NCBI RefSeq assembly: GCF_001427305.1
Contig: NZ_LMFZ01000034.1
Location: 168,085 to 232,084, forward strand
DNA: 64,000 nucleotides
Direction of reading: 5' to 3'
Source: Duganella sp. Root1480D1
Lineage (GTDB): Bacteria > Pseudomonadota > Gammaproteobacteria > Burkholderiales > Burkholderiaceae_D
The translations under genes were made by a program, and so were the position numbers. Each line of letters opens with the position of its first letter. Within the stretch, counting starts at the first letter, position 1. The notes beneath the pieces were generated by a model. It was given only the letters and a program-made list of their open reading frames with translations. It had not been told where the DNA came from and searched no databases. Of the stretch, positions 10,592 through 19,476 are shown piece after piece.

Positions 10592-11778
10592 TATGGCTTC
10601 GCCTTGTAGTTACGCACCGCGTTCAGGCTATCGGCCAGCGTCGGCATTTCGATCTGCAGGTTGCTGCCCTGCAGTTGGCGCAGCAGCTGCTGCGCAGTCT
10701 TGGTCTGGGCGGTCTTGGTGTCGAAGTAGCGCGCCAGCGATTCCTGTGCGGCCAGCAGGTCGGCGCGGAAGGCGGCTTCGTTGCGGGACAACAGGGCCAT
10801 GCGTGCGTTCAGCAGGCGCAGTTTCAGGTTCTCGCGCAGGAAGTAGGCTTCTTCCGGCGCCAGCATGATGGCGTCCGGCGTTTCAACGCGGCGCACGCGG
10901 ATCAGGGTCGACACTTCCGACCACATATCGCTGCTCCAGTCCTGCCATACGGTCTTCAGGCGGTTGCCCCAGCTATTTTCGTCTTCTGCCGGTGCCGACG
11001 CCGCGTCCTTGGCGGCGGCATCCTTGCCTTTGCCCTTGGCCGGTGCCGGCGCATGGGTCTTGCGCTCCGGCGGCGCTGGCGGGGTTGGCTTGGCATCGGA
11101 CAGCATCGGCAGGCCATCGACCTGGGCGATCACGTTATCCAGGCGCACCGCCAGGCCGACGTTGTCGACGTTCGGCAGCGCCTTCAGGCGTTCGATGTCC
11201 TTGGCGATCGCGCGGCGGATGGTGATGAATTGCGGCTTGTCGGAACGGGACAGGCTGCGGTCGGCGTTTTGCAGCGCGATCAGCGCGCCCGGCACGTTGC
11301 CGGCCAGTTGCAGTTGCTGGCTGGCGGTGGACAGCACTTGCTCGATTTCGGCCAGCGCCCACTCGTCGCGGTTCTTCGACATGTCCTGGTACAGCTGCTC
11401 CAGCGCCAGCTGCTGCGCCTGCGCTTCCTGCTGGCGGTTTTCCAGCACGCCTACCTTGAGCTGGATTTCCTTGGTCGTCTCCTGGACGTTTTTCGCCAAC
11501 TGGCTGGTCTGCCCGTTCAGCGAATCGCCCTGCTGCAGCCGGCGCGCCATTTCTTCACGCAGGCGGAACACCTGGTTTTTCGAATAGAAGGCTTGCGCTG
11601 CCAGCAGGATGCCAAGCACCACCACGGCGATCGTCAGCGGCTGGCGTAGCGCGTCGCGCTCCTGGGCCGGCGGGGTCGCTGGCGTAGTCGGGGCGGCATT
11701 TGGAGTCTCGACGGCCGGCGCAGTTTGCGGATTTGGCGGGACGTCTTTGTTGTCAGTTTGGTTAGGCAAATCGTTCAT
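10591..11778 (-). CDS. hemX: HemX-like membrane protein (uroporphyrinogen-III C-methyltransferase-like)
   Basis: A 395-residue HemX-family protein. It has a Pro/Ala-rich cytoplasmic N-terminus, one membrane helix (about 48-66, LTIAVVVLGILLAAQAF), a coiled coil, and a long periplasmic helical domain with an Ala/Lys/Pro-rich insertion (about 220-265). The family is often labelled a methyltransferase but lacks the catalytic SAM domain, so a structural or regulatory role in haem synthesis is more likely. It overlaps hemD by 4 bp and hemY by 1 bp, showing tight operon coupling. Confidence 0.92.
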   Translation of the reverse strand: MNDLPNQTDNKDVPPNPQTAPAVETPNAAPTTPATPPAQERDALRQPLTIAVVVLGILLAAQAFYSKNQVFRLREEMARRLQQGDSLNGQTSQLAKNVQETTKEIQLKVGVLENRQQEAQAQQLALEQLYQDMSKNRDEWALAEIEQVLSTASQQLQLAGNVPGALIALQNADRSLSRSDKPQFITIRRAIAKDIERLKALPNVDNVGLAVRLDNVIAQVDGLPMLSDAKPTPPAPPERKTHAPAPAKGKGKDAAAKDAASAPAEDENSWGNRLKTVWQDWSSDMWSEVSTLIRVRRVETPDAIMLAPEEAYFLRENLKLRLLNARMALLSRNEAAFRADLLAAQESLARYFDTKTAQTKTAQQLLRQLQGSNLQIEMPTLADSLNAVRNYKAKP

Positions 11779-12539
11779 GGACGTGATTGTAACGCGGCGA
11801 GCACCCGTTCGTCGCCAGATCCTGTGAGAGTCACATTCGGGAAACCCAAATCTCTTGCCGTTTCAGCAATACGGGAATGGGGCACGATCAGGTGATGATG
11901 TTGCAACATTGCAACGATTGTCAACTTGTTTAATTCTTTGAGCAGCCCGACAAGGCCGCGCAGGGCTTCCGAGCTGGTGATGATCCAGTCGGCGGGCGTG
12001 GCGGCCAGCTCTGTCAAGCGCGCGGCCAGCGCTGGCGTCATCTGCGGCACGGCACGGCGGTAGGACGGCAGCACCGTCACCTCGGCGCCGGCGGCGCGGA
12101 AGGAGTCGGCCATCAGTTCGCGGCCTGATTCTCCGCGCACGATCAGTACCTTGGCGCCGCGCAGGGCTGGCAGGTCGAGGGCTTGCAGCAGGTGTTCGGT
12201 GTCGCTATGGGCCGGGTCGGCGGGGCTGGCGATCAGGCTGGCGGGGACGCCTTGGGCGAGCAACGCCTGGCGGCTGGCCTCTCCTACAACCGCGGCTTGC
12301 AGGCCTGGTGGCCATCTGCGGATGTGGGCGAAGGCTGCGTCAATCGCATTGGGCGATACGAAGGCGGCCAGCTGGTAACTGGCCAGGCTGGCCAGGGCCT
12401 CGCGCAACGGCGCCTGGTCCGGCAGAGGACTGATGTCGAGCAGCGGCAGCACCTCGACCTCGCGGCCGAGGGCGCGGATGCGGCTGGCCAGCGGTTCGGC
12501 CTGTGCGATCGGGCGGGTGAGGACGACTGGGCGTGGCAT
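11775..12539 (-). CDS. hemD: Uroporphyrinogen-III synthase
   Basis: Cyclises hydroxymethylbilane with inversion of ring D. At 254 residues it has the expected two-lobe length. It begins MPRPVVLTRPIAQAEPLASR and carries the GESGRELMADSFRAAGAEV segment and the late TSSEALRGL motif. I chose the ATG at 12539; a TTG three bases upstream is possible. No good Shine-Dalgarno is seen because the gene abuts the 40-bp repeat that contains the hemC stop. Second gene of the haem operon. Confidence 0.92.
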   Translation of the reverse strand: MPRPVVLTRPIAQAEPLASRIRALGREVEVLPLLDISPLPDQAPLREALASLASYQLAAFVSPNAIDAAFAHIRRWPPGLQAAVVGEASRQALLAQGVPASLIASPADPAHSDTEHLLQALDLPALRGAKVLIVRGESGRELMADSFRAAGAEVTVLPSYRRAVPQMTPALAARLTELAATPADWIITSSEALRGLVGLLKELNKLTIVAMLQHHHLIVPHSRIAETARDLGFPNVTLTGSGDERVLAALQSRP

Positions 12540-12542
12540 CAA

Positions 12543-12582
12543 AACCGGTAAACCGATGTCTGACCCGCTGGGTCAGACACCT
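12543..12582 (-). repeat. 40-bp dispersed repeat at the end of hemC
   Basis: Minus-strand sequence: palindrome GTCTGACCCAGCGGGTCAGAC, then ATCGGTTTACCGGTTTT. A related copy is at 25583-25620. The hemC stop TGA lies inside the CTGACCC part and hemD starts right after the repeat. Confidence 0.75.
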
Positions 12583-13577
12583 GCGGTCGGGGCGGCGTTA
12601 GGGTTCATGGCGTCGGCTTGCTCGGCCTGGCAGACAGCGAGGATTGCCTCGGCATCCTGGGCGCGCAACTGCTCGGCGACGTTGGCGCCCAGCGCTTCGG
12701 CATCCGCCGCGGCGCCGTTCACTTCGGCGCGCGCGACACGGGTGCCGTCCGGCGTGGCAACCATGGCGCGCAGGTGCATCCGGCCGCCGTCGACGGTGGC
12801 GAAGGCTGCCAGCGGCACCTGGCAGGATCCGCCAAACACCTTGGACACCTTGCGTTCCGCCGTCACGGCTTGCGCGGTAGGCAGGTCGTTGAGCGGCGCC
12901 AGGATCGCTTTCAGGTCCAGGCCATCGTTACGCACCGCGATCTCGATCGCCATGGCGCCCTGCCCTGCGGCCGGCAGCGAATCTTCCGGCGCCAGCAGCG
13001 ATTTGATGCGCTGCGGCAGGCCAAGGCGTTTCAGGCCGGCTGCGGCCAGGATAATGGCAGCGTAATCGCCACGATCGAGCTTGCCCAGGCGGGTATCCAG
13101 GTTGCCGCGCAAAGGCTTGATCACCAGGTGCGGGTAGCGCGCCGAAATCAGGGCCTGGCGGCGCAGGCTGCTGGTGCCGACGACGGCGCCGGCTGGCAGC
13201 TCGGCCAGCGAGGAATAATCGTTCGAAACGAAGGCATCGCGCGGATCTTCGCGCTCCAGCACGGCGGCCAGCGCAAAACCTTCCGGCAGCTCCATCGGCA
13301 CATCCTTCAGCGAATGGACGGCCAGGTCGGCGCGGCCTTCTTCCATCGCCACTTCCAGTTCCTTCACAAACAGCCCCTTGCCGCCCACCTTCGACAATGC
13401 CCGGTCCAGGATCTGGTCGCCGCGGGTTGTCATGCCCAGGATCTCAATGCTGCACTGCGGATATAATTGGGACAAGCGAGCGCGGACGTGTTCGGCCTGC
13501 CACATGGCAAGGCGGCTTTCGCGCGAAGCGATCACCAATTTGGAAGGGAGCTGTCGGGCCATTTCAGGAGTATTCAA
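12573..13577 (-). CDS. hemC: Hydroxymethylbilane synthase (porphobilinogen deaminase)
   Basis: Polymerises four porphobilinogens on a dipyrromethane cofactor. Core motifs are intact: ASRESRLAMWQAEHV, TTRGDQILDRALSKVGGKGL and VHSLKDVPMELP. The cofactor cysteine is in KVFGGSCQVPLAAFA. The open frame reaches 13685, but family length and start (NTPEMARQLPSKL) favour a TTG at 13577 (334 residues) with GAAAGA about 7 bases upstream; the ATG at 13562 is the alternative. The longer form would leave almost no room for the divergent ppc promoter. First gene of hemCDXY; its stop lies inside a dispersed repeat. Confidence 0.93.
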   Translation of the reverse strand: MNTPEMARQLPSKLVIASRESRLAMWQAEHVRARLSQLYPQCSIEILGMTTRGDQILDRALSKVGGKGLFVKELEVAMEEGRADLAVHSLKDVPMELPEGFALAAVLEREDPRDAFVSNDYSSLAELPAGAVVGTSSLRRQALISARYPHLVIKPLRGNLDTRLGKLDRGDYAAIILAAAGLKRLGLPQRIKSLLAPEDSLPAAGQGAMAIEIAVRNDGLDLKAILAPLNDLPTAQAVTAERKVSKVFGGSCQVPLAAFATVDGGRMHLRAMVATPDGTRVARAEVNGAAADAEALGANVAEQLRAQDAEAILAVCQAEQADAMNPNAAPTAGV

Positions 13578-13727
13578 AACCAGTTCTTTCGCTGTTGCTA
13601 GCGCCAAACCGGCGTTCACCAGTTTATTGCGCATGATTGGGACCACAAATTCTAGCATGCGCGCCCCTATGCAGACTGCGGCCACAAGCCTTTTGCACGA
13701 CCATTCTTATCTTTTGACTGATTAACT

Positions 13728-16550
13728 ATGGCAAATCAAGTAAGTGCAACAGACGAAGCAAACCAGAGCGCCGATAAAGACGCGCCGTTGAAAGAAGACA
13801 TCCGCCTGCTGGGCCGCCTGTTGGGCGACGTCCTGCGGGAACAGGAAGGAGAGGAAGTATTCGCCGTCGTCGAAACCATCCGCCAGACCGCCGTCCGCTT
13901 CCGCCGTGAAGCCGACGCCGGCGCCGCCAAGGAACTGGACGGCATGCTGAAGATCCTGACGCGCGAACAGACCATCACGGTGGTACGCGCCTTCTCCTAC
14001 TTCTCCCACCTGGCCAATATTGCGGAAGACCAGCACCACATCCGCCGCCGCCGCGCCCACTTGCTGGCCGGCTCGGCACCGCAAAAAGGCAGCATCAGCT
14101 TTGCACTCGACAAGCTGAAAGAATCCGGCGTCGAACTGGACACCGTGACCAGCTTCTTCAAGGAAGCCCTGATCAGCCCCGTCCTGACTGCCCACCCGAC
14201 CGAGGTGCAGCGCAAGTCCATCCTGGACGCGGAACACGATATCGCCCGCCTGCTGGCCCAGCGTGACCTGCCGCTGACGCCGAAGGAACGCAGCACCAAC
14301 CTGCACATGCTGCGCGCCCGCATCGCCACCCTGTGGCAGACCCGCATGCTGCGCTACTCCAAGCTGACCGTGGCGGATGAAATCGACAACGCCCTGTCCT
14401 ACTACCGCATTACTTTCCTGCGCGAGCTGCCGGCCCTGTACGACGATATCGAATCGGAGATCGCCGAGCATTACGGCCAGTCCGCACCGGCCGCGATCGA
14501 CGGTTCCTACGTGCAGATGGGCAGCTGGATCGGCGGTGACCGCGACGGCAACCCGAACGTCAACGCCGGCACCATGCAGCACGCGCTGGAGCGCCAGGCC
14601 ACCACCATCCTCGACTTCTACCTCGACGAAACCCACGCCCTGGGCGCCGAGCTGTCGGTGTCGACCCTGATGATTGGCTGCTCGCCTGCGCTGCAAGCGC
14701 TGTCCGACGCCTCGACCGATACTTCCGACCACCGCAGCGACGAACCTTACCGCCGCGCCCTGATCGGCATGTACGCCCGCCTGGCAAGCACCGCGCGCGC
14801 CCTGGGTGCGACCAATATCCTGCGCAAGGAAGTTGGCCACGCCGAGCCTTACCCGTGCCCTGCCGATTTCTCGGCCGACCTGCAGGTGCTGATCGAGTCG
14901 CTGGACGCCAACCACGGTTCCGTGCTGGCCCGCCCGCGCCTGACCACCCTGAAGCGTGCCGCCGACATCTTCGGCTTCCACCTGGCGTCGCTCGACATGC
15001 GCCAGTCGTCCGACATCCACGAACGCGTGCTGGCGGAGCTGTTTGCCAAGGCCGGCGTGCAAGCCGACTACCCGTCGCTGGATGAAGAAGCCAAGGTCAA
15101 GCTGCTGCTGGCGGAGTTAGCGCAACCACGCCTGCTCTACTCGCCTTACATCGAATACTCGGACGAGACGACTTCCGAGCTGACCATCCTGCGCACTGCG
15201 CACGACATCCGCCAGCGTTACGGCAAGCGCGCCATCCGCAACTACATCATTTCGCACACCGAGACCGTATCCGACCTGCTGGAAGTGTTCGTACTGCAGC
15301 AGGAAACCGGCCTGCTGCGCCAGGGCGCCGACGGCGAGCGCACTTCGGACCTGATGGTGATCCCGCTGTTCGAGACCATCCCCGACCTGCAGCGCGCCGC
15401 CGGCATCATGGAATCGCTGATGGCGGTGCCAATGGTACAGAAGCTGATCGCCAAACAGGGCCAGATCCAGGAAGTCATGCTGGGCTACTCCGACTCCAAC
15501 AAGGACGGCGGCTTCATGACCTCCAACTGGGAGCTGTACAAGGCGGAACTGGCCCTGGTGGAAATCTTCGCCAAGGCCGGCGTCAAGCTGCGCCTGTTCC
15601 ACGGCCGCGGCGGCACCGTCGGCCGCGGCGGCGGTCCAAGCTACGAGGCCATCCTGGCGCAGCCGAAAGGCACCGTCAACGGCCAACTGCGCTTGACCGA
15701 ACAGGGCGAAATCATCGCCTCCAAGTTCTCCAATGCCGAAATCGGCCGCCGCAACCTGGAGCTGCTGGTCTGCTCCACCCTGGAAGCGAGCCTGATGCCG
15801 CCGCCGGCCGACGCCTGCCACGGCCCGCGCCTGGCCGGTTTCGAAACCGTGATGGCCGAGATCTCCGAGCTGGCCTACAAGGCCTACCGCAACCTGGTGT
15901 ACGAAACCCCGGGCTTCACCGACTACTTCTTCGCGGCCACCCCGATTGCGGAAATCGCGGAACTGAACCTCGGCTCGCGCCCGGCTTCCCGCAAGTCGAC
16001 GCGCCGCATCGAAGACTTGCGCGCTATCCCCTGGGGCTTCAGCTGGGGCCAGTGCCGCCTGCTGCTGCCGGGCTGGTACGGTTTCGGCTCCGCCATCGGC
16101 GCCTGGATCGCCGCCGGCAACAAGGAAGAGCGCACGGCGCAATTGCGCGACATGTTCCAGCACTGGCCGTTCTTTGCCACCCTGCTGTCCAACATGGACA
16201 TGGTGCTGGCCAAGACCGACCTGGCGATCGCCTCGCGTTACGCCGAGCTGGTGAGGGACAAGGAACTGCGTGAACGCATCTTCAAGCGCATCACCGAGGA
16301 GTATCACCAGACCCTCGACTGCCTGGAATCGATCACCGGCACCCGCGACCGCCTGGCCGGCAACCCGCTGCTGGCCCGTTCCATCACCAACCGCTTCCCT
16401 TACCTTGATCCGCTGAACCACTTGCAGGTGGAACTGATCAAGCGCCGCCGCGCACTGGGTAATGAAGAAGACCGGGCCGATCCGCGCGTCAACCGCGGCA
16501 TCCACCTGTCCATCAATGGCGTTGCGGCAGGCCTGCGCAACACCGGCTAA
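13728..16550 (+). CDS. ppc: Phosphoenolpyruvate carboxylase
   Basis: Anaplerotic enzyme converting PEP and bicarbonate to oxaloacetate. It is 940 residues, a little longer than the E. coli enzyme because of an N-terminal extension. Signature regions are present: the catalytic His in VLTAHPTEVQRKS, GGDRDGNPNV, and FHGRGGTVGRGGGP with the mobile-loop Arg. The C-terminus ends RNTG, the family-typical regulatory end. Divergent from hemC across 150 bp and followed by a GC hairpin. Confidence 0.97.
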   Translation: MANQVSATDEANQSADKDAPLKEDIRLLGRLLGDVLREQEGEEVFAVVETIRQTAVRFRREADAGAAKELDGMLKILTREQTITVVRAFSYFSHLANIAEDQHHIRRRRAHLLAGSAPQKGSISFALDKLKESGVELDTVTSFFKEALISPVLTAHPTEVQRKSILDAEHDIARLLAQRDLPLTPKERSTNLHMLRARIATLWQTRMLRYSKLTVADEIDNALSYYRITFLRELPALYDDIESEIAEHYGQSAPAAIDGSYVQMGSWIGGDRDGNPNVNAGTMQHALERQATTILDFYLDETHALGAELSVSTLMIGCSPALQALSDASTDTSDHRSDEPYRRALIGMYARLASTARALGATNILRKEVGHAEPYPCPADFSADLQVLIESLDANHGSVLARPRLTTLKRAADIFGFHLASLDMRQSSDIHERVLAELFAKAGVQADYPSLDEEAKVKLLLAELAQPRLLYSPYIEYSDETTSELTILRTAHDIRQRYGKRAIRNYIISHTETVSDLLEVFVLQQETGLLRQGADGERTSDLMVIPLFETIPDLQRAAGIMESLMAVPMVQKLIAKQGQIQEVMLGYSDSNKDGGFMTSNWELYKAELALVEIFAKAGVKLRLFHGRGGTVGRGGGPSYEAILAQPKGTVNGQLRLTEQGEIIASKFSNAEIGRRNLELLVCSTLEASLMPPPADACHGPRLAGFETVMAEISELAYKAYRNLVYETPGFTDYFFAATPIAEIAELNLGSRPASRKSTRRIEDLRAIPWGFSWGQCRLLLPGWYGFGSAIGAWIAAGNKEERTAQLRDMFQHWPFFATLLSNMDMVLAKTDLAIASRYAELVRDKELRERIFKRITEEYHQTLDCLESITGTRDRLAGNPLLARSITNRFPYLDPLNHLQVELIKRRRALGNEEDRADPRVNRGIHLSINGVAAGLRNTG

Positions 16551-16566
16551 GAACCGCACTGGCAAA

Positions 16567-16591
16567 CGGGCCCGGAAAAATTCCGGGCCCG
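16567..16591 (+). terminator. Candidate terminator of ppc
   Basis: Perfect 9-bp arms CGGGCCCGG (16567-16575) and CCGGGCCCG (16583-16591) around a 7-base AT loop, 16 bp after the ppc stop. Only a short CTTA follows, so the T-tract is poor. Confidence 0.6.
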
Positions 16592-16648
16592 CTTAGCAAA
16601 AAAGCCATAACTAAGTCATAATCATGCGCTCTGATTTGAGGAGATCGT

Positions 16649-17275
16649 ATGTTTCGCTTGACGCTGTTAGCTGCACTGCTTTTGCCCTCCCTCGCCCTGG
16701 CCGACGACCAGGTCCGCAAGTTCGACACCTTCTACGGCATCAATGTCAAAGGCCCGATCAGCGTCTACGTTGACGTTGGCAAGGAGCAGTCCGTCAAGGT
16801 CAGCGGCCGCAAGGAATACATCGACAAAGTCAGCACCGTGGTCGAAGGCGGCGTACTGCGCGTCGTCTACGAAAACGCCAACAAGGGTTCGACCAATGTG
16901 AAGGAAGGTGACAAGATCACCGTGACTGTGCCGGCGCTGACCAGCTTCCGGGTCCTGGGCGCGGGTGAATCGCGCGTCACCAATATCAATGGCGAACGCA
17001 TCGACATCAGCTTCGAAGGCGCTGGCGCGCTATACGCCAGCGGCAAGGTCAAGCTGCTGCGCATGAAAGGCCAAGGCGTTGGCCAGGCCGACCTCAAGGA
17101 CCTGCATGCTGAACGCGCCGACGTCAACTTCACCGGCATGGGCGACATCAGCCTCTACGCCAGCGACACCCTGAACCTGATCGTCGAAGGCATGGGCAAC
17201 TTCACCTATTACGGCGACCCGAAACACATCAACAAGTCGGCCAAGGGTATCGGCAACGTCAGCCCGGGCAAATAA
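16649..17275 (+). CDS. Secreted GIN-domain (DUF2807) protein
   Basis: A 208-residue exported protein with a signal peptide (MFRLTLLAALLLPSLALA) and a putative auto-transporter adhesin head GIN domain, a beta-helix of short repeats seen as FRVLGAGESRVTNINGERI, EGAGALYASGKVK and GMGDISLYASDTL. The function of the family is unknown; surface or periplasmic placement is likely. The start has a good GAGGAGA 5 bases upstream. A second GIN protein lies at 31200. Its 3' end overlaps the convergent acetyltransferase by 17 bp. Confidence 0.85.
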   Translation: MFRLTLLAALLLPSLALADDQVRKFDTFYGINVKGPISVYVDVGKEQSVKVSGRKEYIDKVSTVVEGGVLRVVYENANKGSTNVKEGDKITVTVPALTSFRVLGAGESRVTNINGERIDISFEGAGALYASGKVKLLRMKGQGVGQADLKDLHAERADVNFTGMGDISLYASDTLNLIVEGMGNFTYYGDPKHINKSAKGIGNVSPGK

Positions 17276-17933
17276 GCCGCGCGTGGGGAAGCTCGCGGGT
17301 TGCCACATATCCCATCGAGCGGTACAGCGCCTGGGCACGGGCGTTGGCCGCGCCCACATGCAGCATGGGGCGCACGCCCTGCTGCTGCATGCCGTGCATG
17401 ATGAATTCCACGAGCTGGCGCGCATAGCCGCGTCCCGTGAATTCGGGATGCGTGCAAACCGCGCTCACTTCGCGCATATGGCCAAGGTCCATGCGCTCAC
17501 CGCTCAAAGCCACCAGCCGGCTCCCCCCATCGTGGATGCCGGCGTACTGGCCCATCTCGCCGGTGCGTGGGCGGAAATAGCCGGGAAAGGCGATATTGGT
17601 CAGCTCCACCATTGCCGGATCATTGGCCGCCAGCACACGGATCATTGAACTTTCCGGCGCCGCCACCAGGCCGCCTTCATAGACCATCTGCAGCACGCCG
17701 GACAGCGGCTGCAACAACCACCCTTCAGGCAGCGCCGGCATCGGGCCGAGGAAGTAATAGCTGCCGTCCGGGATGCCCGCCAGGTCCTCGGCGCTTAACG
17801 GAACGCCCTGCTCCGCCACAGCGCAAAACGGGGCCACGTCGGCCGGATAGCGCCGGGCCGCACCGGTCGGAATGTTAAAATGTTGCTGTGCGCTGCTTAG
17901 CGCTGCCCAGATCGGGTTTTCCAATTCCAGCAT
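17259..17933 (-). CDS. GNAT-family N-acetyltransferase (FR47-like)
   Basis: A 224-residue acetyltransferase with the GNAT fold in its C-terminal half. The acetyl-CoA binding motif A appears as VCTHPEFTGRGYARQLV, and motif B as HVGAANARAQALYRSMGY. The N-terminal third is specific and of unknown role. The substrate cannot be inferred. Its start lies only 10 bp from the divergent yjdM start, so their promoters must overlap the opposing coding sequences. Confidence 0.85.
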   Translation of the reverse strand: MLELENPIWAALSSAQQHFNIPTGAARRYPADVAPFCAVAEQGVPLSAEDLAGIPDGSYYFLGPMPALPEGWLLQPLSGVLQMVYEGGLVAAPESSMIRVLAANDPAMVELTNIAFPGYFRPRTGEMGQYAGIHDGGSRLVALSGERMDLGHMREVSAVCTHPEFTGRGYARQLVEFIMHGMQQQGVRPMLHVGAANARAQALYRSMGYVATRELPHARLICPG

Positions 17934-17943
17934 GTGAGTTCCA

Positions 17944-18285
17944 ATGTCTAATTTCCCAGCCTGCCCAAAATGCCAGTCCGAGTATACCTACGAAGACGGC
18001 GACAACTATGTTTGCCCTGAATGCGCCCACGAATGGCCAAAGCAGGCCGCCGAAGCAGCCGGCGACACCGCGCGCGTCTACAAGGACGCCGTCGGCACCA
18101 TCCTGCAAGATGGCGACACCGTCACCGTGATCAAGGACCTGAAGCCAAAAGGCTCCGGCGGCGTGATCAAACAGGGCACCAAGGTCAAGAACATCCGCCT
18201 GGTCGACAGCGACCACGATATCGACTGCAAGATCGAAGGCTTCGGCGCCATGAGCCTGAAATCGGAGTTCGTGCGCAAAGTTTGA
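17944..18285 (+). CDS. yjdM: YjdM/PhnA zinc-ribbon protein
   Basis: A 113-residue cytosolic protein of the YjdM (formerly PhnA) family. The N-terminal zinc ribbon has two CxxC pairs (ACPKCQSEYTYEDGDNYVCP followed by ECAHEW). The C-terminal SH3-like half contains DGDTVTVIKDLKPKGSGG and ends FVRKV. Despite the old name it is not phosphonoacetate hydrolase and its function is not established. It lies just upstream of the HAF pair but is separated by an AT-rich leader with two inverted repeats. Confidence 0.92.
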   Translation: MSNFPACPKCQSEYTYEDGDNYVCPECAHEWPKQAAEAAGDTARVYKDAVGTILQDGDTVTVIKDLKPKGSGGVIKQGTKVKNIRLVDSDHDIDCKIEGFGAMSLKSEFVRKV

Positions 18286-18296
18286 TCATTACAATT

Positions 18297-18321
18297 TGAG
18301 AATATTTTTTACTAATTCTCA
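18297..18321 (+). promoter_or_regulatory. AT-rich inverted repeat upstream of the HAF genes
   Basis: TGAGAAT (18297-18303) and ATTCTCA (18315-18321) are perfect 7-bp arms around an 11-base AT loop. No T-run follows. It may be an operator, or part of a promoter: TATAGT at 18324-18329 is a possible -10. Confidence 0.45.
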
Positions 18322-18326
18322 GATAT

Positions 18327-18359
18327 AGTCTCCGGAACAATTCTTATTTACCGGAGACT
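18327..18359 (+). promoter_or_regulatory. Leader hairpin that masks the Shine-Dalgarno of the first HAF gene
   Basis: AGTCTCCGG (18327-18335) pairs perfectly with CCGGAGACT (18351-18359) around a 15-base AT-rich loop. The downstream arm contains GGAG (18353-18356), the only Shine-Dalgarno for the ATG at 18364, spaced 7 bases. Folding would block ribosome binding, so translation of the HAF pair is likely controlled by temperature, a protein or a small RNA. The structure is seen; the regulation is inferred. Confidence 0.65.
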
Positions 18360-18363
18360 GCCT

Positions 18364-19476
18364 ATGAAGCCTGCTTCGCTTGCGCTGATCATCGCACTGA
18401 CCCTGCCCTTCGCAACCGCCTACGCCAAAGGCCCGATGGGGGAACGGAAAACAGAGTCCAGTACCATGACGGGCATTAACGCAGCAGGTGAATGGGTGGG
18501 CGAAATCAAGGACGAAGACGGCCGCCGCCGAGCAATCCTGATGTCGCAAGGCCGCCATATCGAAATCGGCACCCTGGGCGGGAGCGACAGCACCGCCAAC
18601 GCCATCAACAACCAGGGCGTCGTCACCGGCGGCGCACTCACCGCCAGCAACGCCTGGCACGCATTCCGCTACGACGAAGCGCAAGGCATTCGCGACCTCG
18701 GTACACTGGGCGGCAGCAGCAGCGTCGGCACCGCACTCAATCAATCCGGTCATATCGTCGGTTACGCCGACACCGCAGACGGCAACTACCACGCCTTCGT
18801 TGACAACGGCATCGGCATGCTGGACCTGGGCACCCTTGGCGGCAAAAACAGCTACGCCACAGCCATCAACGGCGACGGCTATGTAGTCGGCGCCGCACAG
18901 CTGGCGGACGGCTACCGCCGCGCATTCCTGTACAAGCCGGGCAGCGGCATGATCGAGCTGCCTACGCTGGGCGGCCGCATCAGCGTTGCGACCGGCGTGA
19001 ACGACCAGGGCGTGGTGGTCGGCGCGTCCGAGATGCCGAACCGTAGCTGGCACGCCTTCATGTATGAGAACGGCCGCATGATCGACCTGGGTGCCATGAT
19101 CTCCCACGGCTCCAGTTTTGCCAACGGCATTAACAACCACGGCGACATCGTCGGCACTGTGCGCATCAAAGACCACGACGCACCTCACACCTTCATCTAC
19201 AAGAATGGCCAAATGCAGGTGCGCTCGGCCTATAAGAGCCTATACCTGACTCGCGACATTACAGAAGAAGGCCAGGTAATCGGTTCCTCCTACACCGGCC
19301 ACGTACTGAAATCCGGCTCCGTCGATTCGGCCAGTGAAAAAGATCGCGGCCTCAAACCGGTTGACTGGCTTACGCTTGGCTTCCTGGCGATCATTGCGGG
19401 AGTAGCAGCCTTCAAAGCGCGCGAGCGTATTCGCAAAGGCATCGACTTCGGCTTCAAGATGCTGTCGTTCGCATGA
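18364..19476 (+). CDS. Exported HAF-repeat protein with C-terminal membrane anchor, paralogue 1
   Basis: A 370-residue protein with a signal peptide (cleavage after ATAYA-like residues at about 20) and six or more tandem HAF repeats (pattern WHAFxY...DLGTLGG...A.AIN..G.VVG, about 40 residues each, 40-310). One membrane helix (WLTLGFLAIIAGVAAF) and a basic tail (KARERIRKG) follow. The HAF family is described only as probable extracellular repeat proteins. The tail resembles a sorting or anchoring signal, but there is no PEP-CTERM or LPXTG motif. It is translationally linked to the next paralogue by an ATGA overlap. Confidence 0.85.
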   Translation: MKPASLALIIALTLPFATAYAKGPMGERKTESSTMTGINAAGEWVGEIKDEDGRRRAILMSQGRHIEIGTLGGSDSTANAINNQGVVTGGALTASNAWHAFRYDEAQGIRDLGTLGGSSSVGTALNQSGHIVGYADTADGNYHAFVDNGIGMLDLGTLGGKNSYATAINGDGYVVGAAQLADGYRRAFLYKPGSGMIELPTLGGRISVATGVNDQGVVVGASEMPNRSWHAFMYENGRMIDLGAMISHGSSFANGINNHGDIVGTVRIKDHDAPHTFIYKNGQMQVRSAYKSLYLTRDITEEGQVIGSSYTGHVLKSGSVDSASEKDRGLKPVDWLTLGFLAIIAGVAAFKARERIRKGIDFGFKMLSFA

